DNA of 64,000 nucleotides from Elusimicrobiota bacterium (GTDB taxonomy: Bacteria > Elusimicrobiota > Elusimicrobia > UBA1565 > UBA9628): NCBI GenBank assembly GCA_003151975.1, contig PLZD01000025.1, positions 1-64,000 on the forward strand, read 5' to 3'. Positions 57,514 to 64,000 of the stretch are shown here, one piece after another. The position numbers were made by a program, and so were the translations under genes. Positions within the stretch are counted from its first letter, which is position 1; every line of letters begins with the position of its first letter. The notes below the pieces were generated by a model. The model was not told the DNA's origin. It made no database searches and saw nothing but the letters and a program-made list of their open reading frames with translations.

Positions 57514-59163
57514 TTAGAACTTCACCCGAGCGTCGAACGCGACCAACACCGCGGGGTTCGTGCCTACGCCCCACACTGTGCCAGCGGCATTCTTCAAGGC
57601 GCCTTGCGTACCAGTCGCCTGGTTGCCTTCGGAGATGATGCCGCCCGGCATGAACCGGCCGGCGGTTACACCGAAGTTGACGTTGTCGGAATGCTTCCAT
57701 CCGAATTCAATGTCCTCTTCGTAACCGATGTGCTTGTTGCCGTTGAAGGCCGATTGGCCGTTGGCAACGCTGGAAACGCCCAGTGCGGCGGCGCCGTTCA
57801 TAGGAAGCACTGGGGCTGCGACCGTCTGCGTGTGGAAGTCCCACACGGAGACACCGACAGTGAGCTTCTTAACCGCATCCGGCGTGACCTTGAGGCCCAA
57901 GCCGGTGATAACGCGGTTCGTCAGCGAGTTCGTGGCGCCGTTGCCACCCAGCGAGGTCGCGCCAAGGCCAACGGGCTGTGCGCCGCCGTTGGTGTAGGGA
58001 GCGAAGCGGCCGTAGATCGCGCCCGGGCGGTAGTCGCCCGAGATCGCCTGGAAGCCGCGGCCTTCGTTGGAGTGCGCGTCGTGCTGACCCGTGCCGAAGC
58101 CGAAGCTACCCCACGGCGTGATGGTACCCACGCCGGAGACATCGGCCTTGTAGCCCGCGTCCGCGAGAACTTCCCAACCCTTGTAGCGCATCGAGTTGGA
58201 GAGGTTGGTGTTCGTGATATTGCCGCCAACCCGGTTGTCGCCCCAGTTCTTGTCGAATTGACCGTTGAACCAGGCTCCAGCGGCGTGCAGCTTGATCTTG
58301 GCGCCGGTGACATACAGGTTGTCGTTTTTGCCGGTCGCGATCTGGTTTCCGGCTCCCAACCCGAGCTGCGACGGGTCCTGACCCAGCGCGCCGGTAGCGT
58401 GCGTCTCGCGGTTCCAGGTGTAGATGTTGCCGCTGGCGTTCTCGTTGCCCTTCCACGACAGGACGAGGCCGGTGATATCGATCGTCGCGGCAGGAACCGC
58501 AGCGACCTGACCCGCGGCCTGACCCGCCAGACCCGTCACGCCGAACTGGTCGTTGCTCCAGTCGAAGCGCGCCGCGTCGATGGCGTTGGTCGGATTGCCG
58601 TACTCGGGCTTGTCGGACGGTCCGATGTAGATGACCGAATCGCCGGCTTCGCCGTAGTACTGGCGACCGACGGTCGTGTCAACTCCACCGAACACCTTGT
58701 CGACCTTGAAGTAGGCCTGGTCGATGTAGACCGAGCCGAGTACGTTCGAGGTGCCACCCTTGTTACCCGCGCCACCCGTACCGAGCGGTTGGCTGTTGGC
58801 GTTTTCGCCGCTTCCAGTGCCGCCGACGGTTCCCCACGAGCGGTCGTTCTTGGTCAGGGTGATCTTCGAATGAACGTCATCGAGGAGATCCCAGTCCAAG
58901 CTCAGCATCAAGCGCGTCTGCACGTTGCTGACGCGGTCGTTTCCGCTGTTCGCGGCGGCCGTGGCGCCCGTGTTTGCGGCTGCCGTCGGTGCGAAGTTTT
59001 GACGGGTCGAGAAATCCAGAACGTTTCTCGCCGACGTCGCGTCTACGTCGATCTGACCACTGAGCTTCAGGTTCTTGAACAACTCAGCGGCATTGGCGAT
59101 ACCGAATGATGGAATGGTCATCGCCAGCGCCAGGGTCGTTCCCAGGAGCTTCTTTGTATTCAC
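57514..59163 (-). CDS. Probable major outer-membrane beta-barrel protein
   Basis: 549 aa from GTG 59161-59163 with GAGGAGG upstream. Signal peptide MNTKKLLGTTLALAMTIPSF GIANA. Many alternating strands rich in Gly, Asn and Thr and a final Phe (AFDARVKF), as needed for BAM recognition. Strong promoter, 140-nt structured leader and a strong terminator suggest abundant expression. GVDTTVGRQYYGEAGDSVIY resembles a porin strand-loop. Substrate unknown. Confidence 0.85.
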   Translation of the reverse strand: MNTKKLLGTTLALAMTIPSFGIANAAELFKNLKLSGQIDVDATSARNVLDFSTRQNFAPTAAANTGATAAANSGNDRVSNVQTRLMLSLDWDLLDDVHSKITLTKNDRSWGTVGGTGSGENANSQPLGTGGAGNKGGTSNVLGSVYIDQAYFKVDKVFGGVDTTVGRQYYGEAGDSVIYIGPSDKPEYGNPTNAIDAARFDWSNDQFGVTGLAGQAAGQVAAVPAATIDITGLVLSWKGNENASGNIYTWNRETHATGALGQDPSQLGLGAGNQIATGKNDNLYVTGAKIKLHAAGAWFNGQFDKNWGDNRVGGNITNTNLSNSMRYKGWEVLADAGYKADVSGVGTITPWGSFGFGTGQHDAHSNEGRGFQAISGDYRPGAIYGRFAPYTNGGAQPVGLGATSLGGNGATNSLTNRVITGLGLKVTPDAVKKLTVGVSVWDFHTQTVAAPVLPMNGAAALGVSSVANGQSAFNGNKHIGYEEDIEFGWKHSDNVNFGVTAGRFMPGGIISEGNQATGTQGALKNAAGTVWGVGTNPAVLVAFDARVKF

Positions 59164-59308
59164 TATGTGTTACCTCCTCACTTGTCGTAAGCCCCACACG
59201 AAGGCGGGGATACGTTTGCTCTTACATATACCCCGCAACTTCACGGGGCCTACGGTTTCGTTTAAGGAGGTCCCCACAGCTTCTGGACTCTCCTTCATGA
59301 GCAGAGCG

Positions 59309-59338
59309 ATTGTAGTAAACATGTATTTTTTTTGTCAA
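59309..59338 (-). promoter_or_regulatory. Promoter of the major outer-membrane protein gene
   Basis: TTGACA (59333-59338) and TACAAT (59309-59314) with an 18-base spacer containing an A-run. It predicts a leader of about 140 nt with GGCCCCG/CGGGG stems (about 59195-59255). Confidence 0.7.
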
Positions 59339-59449
59339 CACTTATTTTCATTTTCGTGTAGACACCAGAATACATGAATTACCATCTTTTGTTATTACGC
59401 TCTTGTTAAGTGCTCGATTGTAGATAGGCGCCGTCGCGTCGGGCACGAG

Positions 59450-60121
59450 TTACTTGTGCCCAGTCGCGAGCGCGTCGAGCCGCTTCTTGGCCCAAACGGC
59501 CCAAGAAGTGTCGGGATACTGCAGCGTGATCTTTTGATACGCGTTGCGCGCCTGCTCGGTTAACCCCTGAGTCTGCTCGCAGCGGGCGAGACTCGCGTGG
59601 ACCTGGGGCGCCAGGAAATGATCAGCGTAGAGCTCGAGAAAATGCTGGGCTCCTTGCGCGGCGGGCTGACATTGGCCGGCGGCTTCTTGCGCCAGCACCG
59701 AGCCGCCGAGCGCCAAAGGCTGCAGGACTTGCGGCTGTCCGCGCTCAAGAATCTTGTTGTAATTCTCCAGAGCTTCCTTATATTGTCCCCTAGGATAAAG
59801 AATGTCCGCTTGGAACAGCAGGCCATAGCTCGCGGCCGCGGAGTTGGGATAGGCGCCGACAAGCTCTTGGATTTGCTTGGCGGCGGCTTCGGGCTGCCCG
59901 GAATAGTAGGCGTCCTCAGCGAGCGCTAAGCGGTCCCAAGCCGCGCTTTGAACGGCGTGCGTGCGGTAAACGAAGAACCCGATCGCGGCGACGGCGGCAA
60001 GAATTCCGCCGGCCGCAAGCGCTGCGGTCTGCTGGTTCTTGGAGACCCAAACCGTCAGGTCTTCAGTGACCTCCTGCAGCCAATCTTTCTTGACTTCCTG
60101 TCTGACCCATTGTTTTCCCAT
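59450..60121 (-). CDS. YfgM-like membrane-anchored TPR protein
   Basis: 223 aa. A membrane helix at about 33-52 (AALAAGGILAAVAAIGFFVY) precedes TPR-like repeats (AWDRLALAEDAYYSGQPEAA, GQYKEALENYNKIL, GLTEQARNAYQKITLQYPDT). This is the layout of YfgM/Tol-Pal-associated tetratricopeptide proteins. Role in envelope protein folding is plausible. Confidence 0.75.
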   Translation of the reverse strand: MGKQWVRQEVKKDWLQEVTEDLTVWVSKNQQTAALAAGGILAAVAAIGFFVYRTHAVQSAAWDRLALAEDAYYSGQPEAAAKQIQELVGAYPNSAAASYGLLFQADILYPRGQYKEALENYNKILERGQPQVLQPLALGGSVLAQEAAGQCQPAAQGAQHFLELYADHFLAPQVHASLARCEQTQGLTEQARNAYQKITLQYPDTSWAVWAKKRLDALATGHK

Positions 60122-60151
60122 ATTTTTTTCCGCGGCTATTCTAGCAAATCA

Positions 60152-60223
60152 TGCCCCGAGAGGGAATCGAACCCCCATCTTCTCCTTAGGACGGAGTAGC
60201 TCTATCCATTGAGCTATCGAGGC
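60152..60223 (-). tRNA. tRNA-Arg(CCT)
   Basis: Acceptor GCCTCGA pairs with TCGGGGC (one G-T pair), loop GTCCTAA gives anticodon CCT, T loop GTTCGATTC. No encoded CCA. Confidence 0.9.
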
Positions 60224-60235
60224 GGAAATCATCCT

Positions 60236-60763
60236 CTAATAGGTGACCAGCGACTGGACGGTATGCCCAGGGAGCTTGGAGCGTCCGTTCAAGAAGCCCA
60301 GCTCGATGAGGAAGGCGATGCCCGAGACCGTGCCGCCGATCTTCTCGATGAGTTCGCAGGCGGCCTTGGCGGTCCCCCCCGTCGCGAGGACGTCGTCGAC
60401 CAGCAGAACCTTGGTTCCCGGCGCGAACGCGTCGGCGTGAGCCTCGATGGAGTCCTGGCCGTACTCGAGCGCGTAGCTGGCGGAGTGCGTCTTTCTCGGG
60501 AGCTTTCCCTTTTTCCTGATCGGCACCACCCCGGCCCCGAGCCGGTACGCGATCGGGGTCGCCAAGAGAAACCCGCGCGACTCGATGCCCGCGACGATCT
60601 TGATTCCCTTCCCTATAAAAGGCTCGGCCATCATGTCGATGGTTCTCTTGAAGGCTTCCGGGTGCGCCAGCAGCGGCGTGATGTCCTTGAAGACGATCCC
60701 CTTTTTAGGGAAGTCGGGGACATCCATGATCAGCGACTTGATGTCGAGCTGGGCCGCGGTCAT
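60236..60763 (-). CDS. apt: Adenine phosphoribosyltransferase
   Basis: 175 aa. PRPP-binding loop KVLLVDDVLATGGTAKAA, ESRGFLLATPIAYRLGAGVVPIRKKGKLP and the YALEYG(Q)DSIE flap. Salvages adenine to AMP. ATG overlaps the sigma-factor stop by four bases, an unusual coupling of a sigma gene with a purine enzyme. Confidence 0.96.
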   Translation of the reverse strand: MTAAQLDIKSLIMDVPDFPKKGIVFKDITPLLAHPEAFKRTIDMMAEPFIGKGIKIVAGIESRGFLLATPIAYRLGAGVVPIRKKGKLPRKTHSASYALEYGQDSIEAHADAFAPGTKVLLVDDVLATGGTAKAACELIEKIGGTVSGIAFLIELGFLNGRSKLPGHTVQSLVTY

Positions 60764-61782
60764 TTGCCTTTTCCTTTATTAGGGACCCGGGAAAGAATCA
60801 AGGACCGGGGCTTGCGGCGGATGAACTGCGGCGCCGTCGGCGCCGTGCGCCGGCCTTCCGGTATGACTTGGCCGAGGATGTCCGTGCGCATCTTCGGCGT
60901 GTTCCAGCCGGGTTGCAGGTTGGGCGTCGCCCCGCGCTGCTCTTGGACCTCGATGAGGCCCATGCGGTTGGCGACCCGGCGCAGGCGCAGGAGCGCGCGC
61001 TCCTCGATCTGCCGGATGCGCTCGCGCGAGAGCTTGAGGCGCTTGCCGACTTCCTCGAGCGTCATCGGCGTTTGGCCCGTGAGGCCGTGGCGGAATTCAA
61101 GAATCATTCGCTCGCGGTCGCCGATTTCCTTCAACGCCTGGTTGAGCTCGTCGTGCAGCTTGAGCACGGAAATCAAGCTCTCCGGGCTTTGGTTGTCGGA
61201 CTCCGAGATCATGTCCTCGACCGTGATGTTCTCGTCCTCGGAGTCGATCGGGGCCTCAAGCGAGCCCATGCCGCGCGCGGCTTCGGCGGCGTCGAGCACG
61301 CCGCGCACCTGCCTCGCGGTCCAGTGCATCTTGCGCGCCATTTCCGCGAGGGTGGGGTCGCGGCCGAGTTGGACGTGAAGTTTCTCCCACTGCTTGAGCC
61401 ACTTGCGCAGGGCTTCCCAGGCGTGCGGAGGAATGCGGATGGTCTTGCTCTGCTCCTCGACGGCGCGGCGGATCGACTGCTCGATCCAGTACGAGGCGTA
61501 GGTCGAGAACCGGTAGCCCTTCTTGGGCTCGAACTTGTCGATGGAGTGCATGAGGCCGAGGTTGCCTTCCTCGACCAGGTCCATGAAATCGATGCCTTGC
61601 CTGTGGTACTTCTTGGCGATGGGGACCACGAGCCGGAGATTGGCCTCCATGATGCGCTGCTTGGACACGTGGTCGCCGCGCTTGGCTTTCTTCCAGAGCG
61701 CGTGCATCTCCTCGCGGTCGACGTTCGACAGCTTCTGGATGCCTTTGAAGTACTGACTTATCGTATCGGTGCTGGGTTCCAT
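60760..61782 (-). CDS. Sigma-70 family RNA polymerase sigma factor
   Basis: 340 aa. Region 2 with VVPIAKKYHRQGIDFMDLVE and YRFSTYASYWIEQSIRRAV, region 3 with RIPPHAWEALRKWLK, and region 4 with LEEVGKRLKLSRERIRQIEERALLRLR. Region 1.1 is absent and region 1.2 short, so it is a compact group 1 or group 2 (RpoD/RpoS-like) factor. A basic tail of about 55 residues after region 4 is unusual. It may be the housekeeping sigma factor; another copy elsewhere cannot be excluded. Confidence 0.9.
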   Translation of the reverse strand: MEPSTDTISQYFKGIQKLSNVDREEMHALWKKAKRGDHVSKQRIMEANLRLVVPIAKKYHRQGIDFMDLVEEGNLGLMHSIDKFEPKKGYRFSTYASYWIEQSIRRAVEEQSKTIRIPPHAWEALRKWLKQWEKLHVQLGRDPTLAEMARKMHWTARQVRGVLDAAEAARGMGSLEAPIDSEDENITVEDMISESDNQSPESLISVLKLHDELNQALKEIGDRERMILEFRHGLTGQTPMTLEEVGKRLKLSRERIRQIEERALLRLRRVANRMGLIEVQEQRGATPNLQPGWNTPKMRTDILGQVIPEGRRTAPTAPQFIRRKPRSLILSRVPNKGKGK

Positions 61783-61817
61783 GAGACTCCTTTAGTTATC
61801 ACTCCCAGGTTTGATCC

Positions 61818-62087
61818 TCAACGGATCTCGAAACCGACGGCTTTCCCTTTCCACTCCACCGCCTTCGCTTCGACTTCGTCCACCCTCGCGAAGGACGGCC
61901 CTTTTTTCAGCAGCGCGACGAACTCCCTAACCGCGTCGGCGTCGCCCTCGGCTTCGCCTTCGACGCAGCCGTCGGGCCGGTTGCGCACCCAGCCCGAAAC
62001 GCCGAGCCGCTCGGCCGTCTCCCGCGCGAACCAGCGGAAGCCGACCCCCTGCACGACTCCGCGCACGACCCAATGTAGACGCGTCAA
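61818..62087 (-). CDS. acyP: Acylphosphatase
   Basis: 89 aa. GVVQGVGFRWFARETAERLG carries the phosphate loop and catalytic Arg, and GWVRNRPDGCVEGEAEGD the catalytic Asn. Hydrolyses acyl phosphates. Stand-alone gene between the sigma factor and tRNA genes. Confidence 0.95.
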   Translation of the reverse strand: MTRLHWVVRGVVQGVGFRWFARETAERLGVSGWVRNRPDGCVEGEAEGDADAVREFVALLKKGPSFARVDEVEAKAVEWKGKAVGFEIR

Positions 62088-62184
62088 GGGTTCTTGGAGG
62101 ATTCTACAATATTGTCAAGCCCGCATTGCAAGGGGGTTGTCAAGGGTTGACAAGACCGACGGAATTGTCAGGCTGAAAAAAACT

Positions 62185-62257
62185 TCGGGGTACTCAGGCT
62201 TGAACTGAGAACCTCTTGGTCCCGAACCAAGCGCTCTGCCAATTGAGCTATACCCCG
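62185..62257 (-). tRNA. tRNA-Pro(CGG)
   Basis: Acceptor CGGGGTA pairs with TACCCCG, anticodon stem CTTGG/CCAAG with loop TTCGGGA gives CGG. T arm CTCAG/CTGAG with loop TTCAAGC. C1-G72 is typical of tRNA-Pro. No encoded CCA. Confidence 0.9.
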
Positions 62258-62305
62258 TTCTGGTATTCTACTACTCTGCGGCCGTTCTTGTCTGCGGGAC
62301 GCGCA

Positions 62306-62380
62306 TGGTCGGGGACCCGGGAATCGAACCCGGAGCCTCTCCCACCCCAAGGGAGCGCTCTACCATTGAGCCAGTCCCCG
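62306..62380 (-). tRNA. tRNA-Pro(GGG)
   Basis: Acceptor CGGGGAC pairs with GTCCCCG, anticodon stem CTCCC/GGGAG with loop TTGGGGT gives GGG, and CCA is encoded (62306-62308). The acceptor is extended on both sides by a further 9-bp inverted repeat (GCGCATGGT). Confidence 0.92.
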
Positions 62381-62392
62381 ACCATGCGCGCC

Positions 62393-62770
62393 TCATCGCA
62401 GCTCACTGACGATCAAATCGATCTCTTTGCGCACCTCGCGCAAGATCTTCAGAGTGCCGGCGGAAGCGGCCTCGCCCGGCACTTCGCCGCCCTCGGACGG
62501 CTTGGCGGGCCGTCGGAGCTCCACGAGAGCCTTCCGCGCCCCCGCCACCGTCATCCTCTTCTTTTGAATCATGTCCTTGATCAGAAAAATCGTGTCCAAG
62601 TCCGCCCGGCTGTAGCGCCGGTGCCCGCTCGTGCGGCGCGCCGGGCGTAAAAAACCCACGTTGACCTCCCAGTACCGCAGCGTGTGCGGCGGCACCTGGG
62701 TGATGCGGCAAGTTTCGCCCATGTTGAAAAATTCCTTGTCCGGCAGCGGCGGAATGCTGGTCTCCACCAC
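62393..62770 (-). CDS. MerR-family transcriptional regulator
   Basis: 125 aa from GTG 62768-62770. Winged helix: FNMGETCRITQVPPHTLRYW, RRTSGHRRYSRADLDTIFLI and MTVAGARKALVELR. The C-terminal coiled coil is short. Of the type encoded next to HU/IHF genes in many bacteria. Last gene of a gpsA-BFN-HU-MerR operon. Confidence 0.9.
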   Translation of the reverse strand: MVETSIPPLPDKEFFNMGETCRITQVPPHTLRYWEVNVGFLRPARRTSGHRRYSRADLDTIFLIKDMIQKKRMTVAGARKALVELRRPAKPSEGGEVPGEAASAGTLKILREVRKEIDLIVSELR

Positions 62771-62773
62771 GAT

Positions 62774-63034
62774 CTATTCGAGCAGGTTCTTTGAAGCCTT
62801 GAAGCGCACGCCCTTGCGAGGCGGAACGACGACCTGCTGTCCGGTCTTCGGATTACGGCCCTGCCGCTGCTGGCGGTGCTTCACGCGGAAGGTGCCGAAG
62901 TTCGAGATGACCACCTTTTCCTCGTTGTTGAGCGCGGTGCGAATCGTGTCGAAGGTGGTCTCGACCGCTTTGGCGGCCTCCCCTTTCGTCGACAGGACCT
63001 TGGCCACGGCTTTGATGATGTCGAGTCTATTCAT
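62774..63034 (-). CDS. hup: HU/IHF-family DNA-binding protein
   Basis: 86 aa. MNRLDIIKAVAKVLSTKGEA dimer helices, VVISNFGTFRVKHRQQRQGRNPKTG with the DNA-bending arm and the intercalating Pro, and a C-terminal VRFKASKNLLE. A nucleoid protein. Overlaps the BFN gene by eight bases. Confidence 0.95.
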   Translation of the reverse strand: MNRLDIIKAVAKVLSTKGEAAKAVETTFDTIRTALNNEEKVVISNFGTFRVKHRQQRQGRNPKTGQQVVVPPRKGVRFKASKNLLE

Positions 63035-63617
63035 CGCTGTCCTCTTTGTCCTTCTTGGGATCCTCTTCCTTCTCCTTGTCTCCCTTCTTCTTCTCCTGCA
63101 GTCCCTTGAAAATATCCTCGGGCTTCAGGTTCTTGAGTTCGCTCTTGAATTTGGTGACCTCGTCCTCGGTGATCGGCTTGCTCAAGGTTTGGCAGCGCGC
63201 GAAGACCTTGTCCTCGACGAAAATCGAGCAGCCGGCGCGGACCGCGACCGCGATCGCGTCGGACGGCCTTGAATCGAGCTGGTGCGAGGCGCTTCCCTTC
63301 TGGATGTGGATGCGGGCGTAGAACGTGTTCTCCTTGATATCGCAGATCACCACCTTTTCCACGGTGAAGCCCAAGGCTTTGATGGTGGCCAGCAGCAGAT
63401 CGTGCGTGAGGGGTCTAGGGAGAACGATGCCTGAGAAACGGATTGCGATCGCTTGCCCTTCCGTAATCCCGATCCAAATGGGAAGGAGGCGGCTTCCGGT
63501 CATTTCCTCGAGAAAGATGATGCACTCGTTGACGGTCGTCGCCAACGAGTAGATGCGCACCTCTTTCTCTTCCGAGCCGCTTGGTTCCTTCGACGGCTCC
63601 TTTTCGCTTTTAGCCAC
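63027..63617 (-). CDS. Bifunctional nuclease (BFN/DUF151) family protein
   Basis: 196 aa from GTG 63615-63617, with AAGGA 7 bases upstream and only one base after the gpsA stop; the longer frame begins at a TTG inside gpsA. BFN core LLPIWIGITEGQAIAI and SRPSDAIAVAVRAGCSIFV. Highly charged Lys/Glu C-terminal tail. Members show nuclease activity in plants and Thermotoga; role in bacteria unclear. Confidence 0.88.
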   Translation of the reverse strand: MAKSEKEPSKEPSGSEEKEVRIYSLATTVNECIIFLEEMTGSRLLPIWIGITEGQAIAIRFSGIVLPRPLTHDLLLATIKALGFTVEKVVICDIKENTFYARIHIQKGSASHQLDSRPSDAIAVAVRAGCSIFVEDKVFARCQTLSKPITEDEVTKFKSELKNLKPEDIFKGLQEKKKGDKEKEEDPKKDKEDSDE

Positions 63618-63618
63618 T

Positions 63619-64000
63619 CTATTCCTTTGAATCAAATCCCAACGCCTGCAAAACTATTCCGGCCGGCCGCTCGTCGTGCACCGCCGCCCAAATCGCCTCT
63701 AGAAGAGGCGCCTTCACTTTCAGCCGCCGTATCAAGGCCCTCGCCGCCGCTGCCGCCTCGATTCCCTCGACCACGGTCGGAATCTCGCGAAGCGCCTGCT
63801 GCAAACTCTTTCCCGCCCCCAGCTTCTCACCGAAGGCGCGGTTGCGCGACTCCGGCGAAGTGCCCGTGGCGATCAAGTCGCCTAGGCCCGACAGTCCGTA
63901 AATAGTGTCGGCTCGTCCACCGCATTTGCGTATCAGGGCCGACATCTCCGCCATTCCCTGCACGATCAGCGCGGCCTTCGTGTTCGCGCCGGCCTTGAGG
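63619..64000 (-). CDS. gpsA: Glycerol-3-phosphate dehydrogenase, C-terminal part (cut by window edge)
   Basis: The last 126 residues are present. GANTKAALI near the edge and GLSGLGDLIATGTSPESRNRAFG are the substrate-binding helices of GpsA, and PTVVEGIEAAAAARAL follows. Supplies glycerol-3-phosphate for phospholipids. Heads the minus-strand run of BFN, HU and MerR genes. Confidence 0.94.
   Translation of the reverse strand, partial: LKAGANTKAALIVQGMAEMSALIRKCGGRADTIYGLSGLGDLIATGTSPESRNRAFGEKLGAGKSLQQALREIPTVVEGIEAAAAARALIRRLKVKAPLLEAIWAAVHDERPAGIVLQALGFDSKE

Overview
The window is a high-GC stretch of a Gram-negative bacterial chromosome. It encodes outer-membrane beta-barrel proteins with signal peptides, lipoproteins, a SCO1-type protein, a PilT ATPase and meso-diaminopimelate-type wall genes (murB, lysA). 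Gene content and protein style suggest Elusimicrobiota or a similar little-studied phylum. That is an inference from general resemblance and is only moderately secure.

Positions 930-27960 form one integrated mobile element. A 44-bp direct repeat, the 3' half of tRNA-Glu(TTC), bounds it: a displaced copy at 930-973, and the intact tRNA gene at 27917-27988 beside a tyrosine integrase (26793-27812). A MobF relaxase-helicase (19988-23026) is present but no type IV secretion genes were recognised, so it looks like an integrative mobilizable element (IME). From left to right it carries: a zinc-ribbon protein and an AlpA-like regulator; an AbiE-type toxin-antitoxin pair with its own operator; an operon of a 39-aa protein, a lipoprotein and a 102-aa protein, with a candidate short antisense RNA; an XRE repressor with an ImmA-type protease on an apparently leaderless mRNA; a UvrD/HelD-type helicase; a pair of small predicted nucleases; a type III-like restriction-modification cluster (DUF3883 protein, Mod, Res, DUF429 protein) followed by an orphan PAS histidine kinase; a RadC-like protein; the relaxase operon; an ankyrin membrane protein next to a membrane metallopeptidase-like protein; and the integrase.

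Positions 28000-53700 are ordinary chromosome. They hold tRNA-Lys, a phospholipase D-like protein, a POT peptide transporter, an SDR, an aminotransferase, a SCO1 protein, a secreted TIM-barrel-like protein, and then a long forward housekeeping run: murB-ftsQ-ftsA-ftsZ-pilT-deoxynucleoside kinase-pgeF, hisC-cmk-plsC-rpsA, a TPR protein, a large surface protease/beta-barrel protein, lysA and a methyltransferase. Many of these genes overlap by 4-14 bases, which implies translational coupling.

Positions 54025-54960 are non-coding and unusual: a pyrimidine-rich tract with a 94-bp imperfect tandem repeat and many GGTCTTT motifs, followed by an AT-rich island. From 54961 to the end genes are mostly on the minus strand: a winged-helix-like protein, two outer-membrane barrel proteins, a YfgM-like TPR protein, tRNA-Arg, a sigma-70 factor with apt, acylphosphatase, two tRNA-Pro genes, and an operon gpsA-BFN nuclease-HU-MerR. 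The window cuts through a cupin gene at the left edge and gpsA at the right edge.
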